The notes below the pieces were generated by a model that was given only the letters and a program-made list of their open reading frames with translations, was not told the origin of the DNA and ran no database searches. A stretch of 5,140 nt of DNA from contig CAILON010000386.1 of assembly GCA_903835865.1 (NCBI GenBank), forward strand, positions 1 to 5,140, in the 5' to 3' direction. This stretch comes from an uncultured beta proteobacterium. GTDB lineage: Bacteria > Pseudomonadota > Gammaproteobacteria > Burkholderiales > Burkholderiaceae. Every line of letters begins with the position of its first letter. Position 1 is the first letter of the stretch. The position numbers were made by a program, and so were the translations under genes. Of this stretch, positions 3,595 through 5,140 are shown piece by piece.

Positions 3595-5140
3595 ATGACC
3601 AATCCCAGTAAGCCATGGCTAAAAAGCTATCCTGAGGGTGTTCCACACGCCTTAGGTCAGTCTTCCTACGCCTCCTTGGTGGAGATGTTTGAAGAGTCCT
3701 TTGCGAACTTTCCAACACGCAATGCTTGTGAATATCTCGGGAAGTTTATGACTTACCGAGAATTGGATTCTCAATCAAAACATTTTGCAGCTTACTTGCA
3801 ATCCTTGGAGCTTGAGCCCGGATCACGTATTGCCATCATGCTACCCAATGTGATCCAGTTTCAGATAGCGATGATGGGTGTCTTGCGTGCGGGTTTTGTA
3901 GTGGTGAATGTCAATCCCCTGTACACCGCTAGAGAGTTGGAATACCAACTGAAAGATAGTGGCGCTTCTGTATTAATCATTTTGGAAAATTTTGCCCACG
4001 TATATCAAAAGATTGCGAAGCAAGCCTCTGTCAAAAAGACCATTGTTACGAGTTTGGGTGAATTCATTGGCTTTAAGGGGGTGGTGGTGGACTTTGTAGT
4101 TCGCCATATTAAAAAGGCCGTTCCTCAATGGAGTCTTCCTCAGAGTATTCGATTTAAAGAAGCACTTCACATTGGGGCGGGCATTCATTTTATAAGGCCA
4201 AGAATTTCCGCAGATGACCCTGCCTTTTTGCAGTACACGGGCGGAACTACAGGCGTTTCTAAAGGCGCCGTCCTATCGCATCAAAATATATTGGCCAATG
4301 CAAAACAAATCGAGTTATGGCTTGAACCTGGGCTCAAAGGAAAATATATTGAGCAACTGGTCTTTTTATGCGCTTTGCCTCTGTATCACATCTTTGCGCT
4401 GACAGCCTGCGCAGTATTTGGCGCGCGCAAAGGCGGGATGCTGATCATGGTTCCCAATCCTCGTGATATTCCAGGCTTTATAAAACTTCTTAAATCCCAT
4501 CCCAATATTCATATCTTCCCTGGCGTAAATACGCTCTTTAATGCCTTGATTCACCATCCTGAATTTTCAAAAATCACATTCCCCAATTTATTAGTAACCA
4601 TTGGCGGTGGCATGGCGATGCAAAAAGTAGTGGCTGATGAGTGGCAAAAATTGACTGGCATTCCCATCGCTGAGGGTTATGGTCTTTCAGAAACGTCTCC
4701 GGTAGCTTGCGTTAATACTCCGCTAATACATGGCTTTACAGGGCATGTCGGTTTACCGGTGCCAGGTACCGAGGTCGTGATTTTGGGAGAGAGTGATATA
4801 GAGGTTCCTTTAGGGCAGGTTGGTGAGATCTGTATTCGAGGCCCTCAGGTCATGACCCAGTACTGGAATATGCCAGAAGAAACGCACAATGTATTTACTG
4901 CAGATGGTTACTTTCGTTCAGGCGATATTGGCATGATGGATGCTGATGGTTATGTCAAGATTATCGATCGCAAAAAAGATATGATTATCGTGTCTGGCTT
5001 TAAAGTATTTCCGAGCGAAGTAGAGGAAGTCTTATCTTTAATGCCCGGAATCTTAGAGTGCGCTGTAGTCGGCACACCTGATGACGATACCGGAGAGGCG
5101 GTCAAAGCCTTTATCGTCAAAGAGCATGAGCATCTTACCC
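3595..5140 (+). CDS. fadD: Long-chain fatty acyl-CoA synthetase (3' partial)
   Basis: Activates long-chain fatty acids with ATP and CoA, through an acyl-AMP intermediate, at the inner face of the inner membrane; this is the entry to beta-oxidation. The frame is open from ATG 3595 to the window end, 515 codons, against about 560 for E. coli FadD, so roughly the last 45 residues are missing, including the C-terminal catalytic lysine region. The N-terminus (PWLKSYPEGVP) lines up with E. coli FadD (VWLNRYPADVP), fixing the start. Adenylate-forming motifs are: P-loop YTGGTTGVSKGA (214-225), LPLYHIFALT (261-270), NPRDIPG (288-294), GVNTLFNAL (310-318), GYGLSETSP (361-369), RSGD (441-444, Asp444 at the ATP-ribose position) and DRKKDMIIVSGFKVFPSEVE (458-477), the FACS signature. 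All are intact. It follows the terminator of the barrel gene and has its own promoter region. Confidence 0.96.
   Translation, partial: MTNPSKPWLKSYPEGVPHALGQSSYASLVEMFEESFANFPTRNACEYLGKFMTYRELDSQSKHFAAYLQSLELEPGSRIAIMLPNVIQFQIAMMGVLRAGFVVVNVNPLYTARELEYQLKDSGASVLIILENFAHVYQKIAKQASVKKTIVTSLGEFIGFKGVVVDFVVRHIKKAVPQWSLPQSIRFKEALHIGAGIHFIRPRISADDPAFLQYTGGTTGVSKGAVLSHQNILANAKQIELWLEPGLKGKYIEQLVFLCALPLYHIFALTACAVFGARKGGMLIMVPNPRDIPGFIKLLKSHPNIHIFPGVNTLFNALIHHPEFSKITFPNLLVTIGGGMAMQKVVADEWQKLTGIPIAEGYGLSETSPVACVNTPLIHGFTGHVGLPVPGTEVVILGESDIEVPLGQVGEICIRGPQVMTQYWNMPEETHNVFTADGYFRSGDIGMMDADGYVKIIDRKKDMIIVSGFKVFPSEVEEVLSLMPGILECAVVGTPDDDTGEAVKAFIVKEHEHLT

Noticed and set aside
3525..3611. 28-codon open frame running into fadD
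   Set aside because: No ribosome binding site, it covers the fadD promoter region, and its sequence has no features of a leader peptide.
3973..4188. 71-codon open frame on the minus strand
   Set aside because: It lies wholly inside fadD, which shows unbroken protein-level similarity to FadD in its own frame; the minus frame has no recognisable domain.
4214..4402. 62-codon open frame on the plus strand
   Set aside because: Alternate frame of fadD over its P-loop region; no recognisable protein.
4366..4557. 63-codon open frame on the minus strand
   Set aside because: Antisense shadow of fadD without any motif.

Overview
The window looks like a piece of a betaproteobacterial chromosome of moderate-to-low GC, most like a Burkholderiaceae bacterium of the Polynucleobacter type. 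This is an inference from protein style: an E. coli-like FadD, a YqjD/YqjE/YqjK membrane set, an Apt next to a short MTA/SAH-type nucleosidase, and AT-leaning codon use. No rRNA or tRNA gene, IS element, phage module, integrase, CRISPR array or toxin-antitoxin pair is visible. It reads as core genome rather than an accessory island.

Layout from left to right. (1) Positions 1-438 hold the 3' part of a gene for a zinc-ribbon protein with a probable Smr-like domain; its 5' end lies outside the window. (2) Positions 467-1459 hold a tight same-strand trio for small membrane-associated proteins: a DUF883/YqjD/ElaB-type protein, a two-helix YqjE-type (holin superfamily III-like) protein and a YqjK-like protein. 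(3) apt (adenine phosphoribosyltransferase) lies on the minus strand at 1456-1974 and overlaps the yqjK-like gene by 4 bp, stop codon against stop codon. (4) A short nucleosidase gene of the MTA/SAH family starts only 21 bp from the apt start and reads the other way, at 1996-2562. (5) After a 144-bp gap with nested inverted repeats comes an outer-membrane beta-barrel protein with a clear signal peptide (2707-3438), closed by a good intrinsic terminator. (6) The 3' part of the window holds fadD, a long-chain acyl-CoA synthetase, from 3595 and running off the window after 515 codons.

How the genes work together. The nucleosidase would release adenine from methylthioadenosine or S-adenosylhomocysteine, and Apt would convert that adenine to AMP, so the divergent pair forms a two-step adenine recycling unit. 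The three Yqj-type proteins probably act together at the inner membrane; E. coli YqjD is known to be a C-tail-anchored, stationary-phase ribosome-binding protein. FadD activates fatty acids, and the neighbouring barrel protein is in the outer membrane, but nothing in the sequence ties those two genes together.

No clearly new system is present. The points most worth a second look are regulatory: a perfect 12-bp palindrome overlapping the likely -10 element just before the fadD start, face-to-face promoters inside the apt/nucleosidase pair, mutually exclusive inverted repeats before the barrel gene, and the unusually short nucleosidase.
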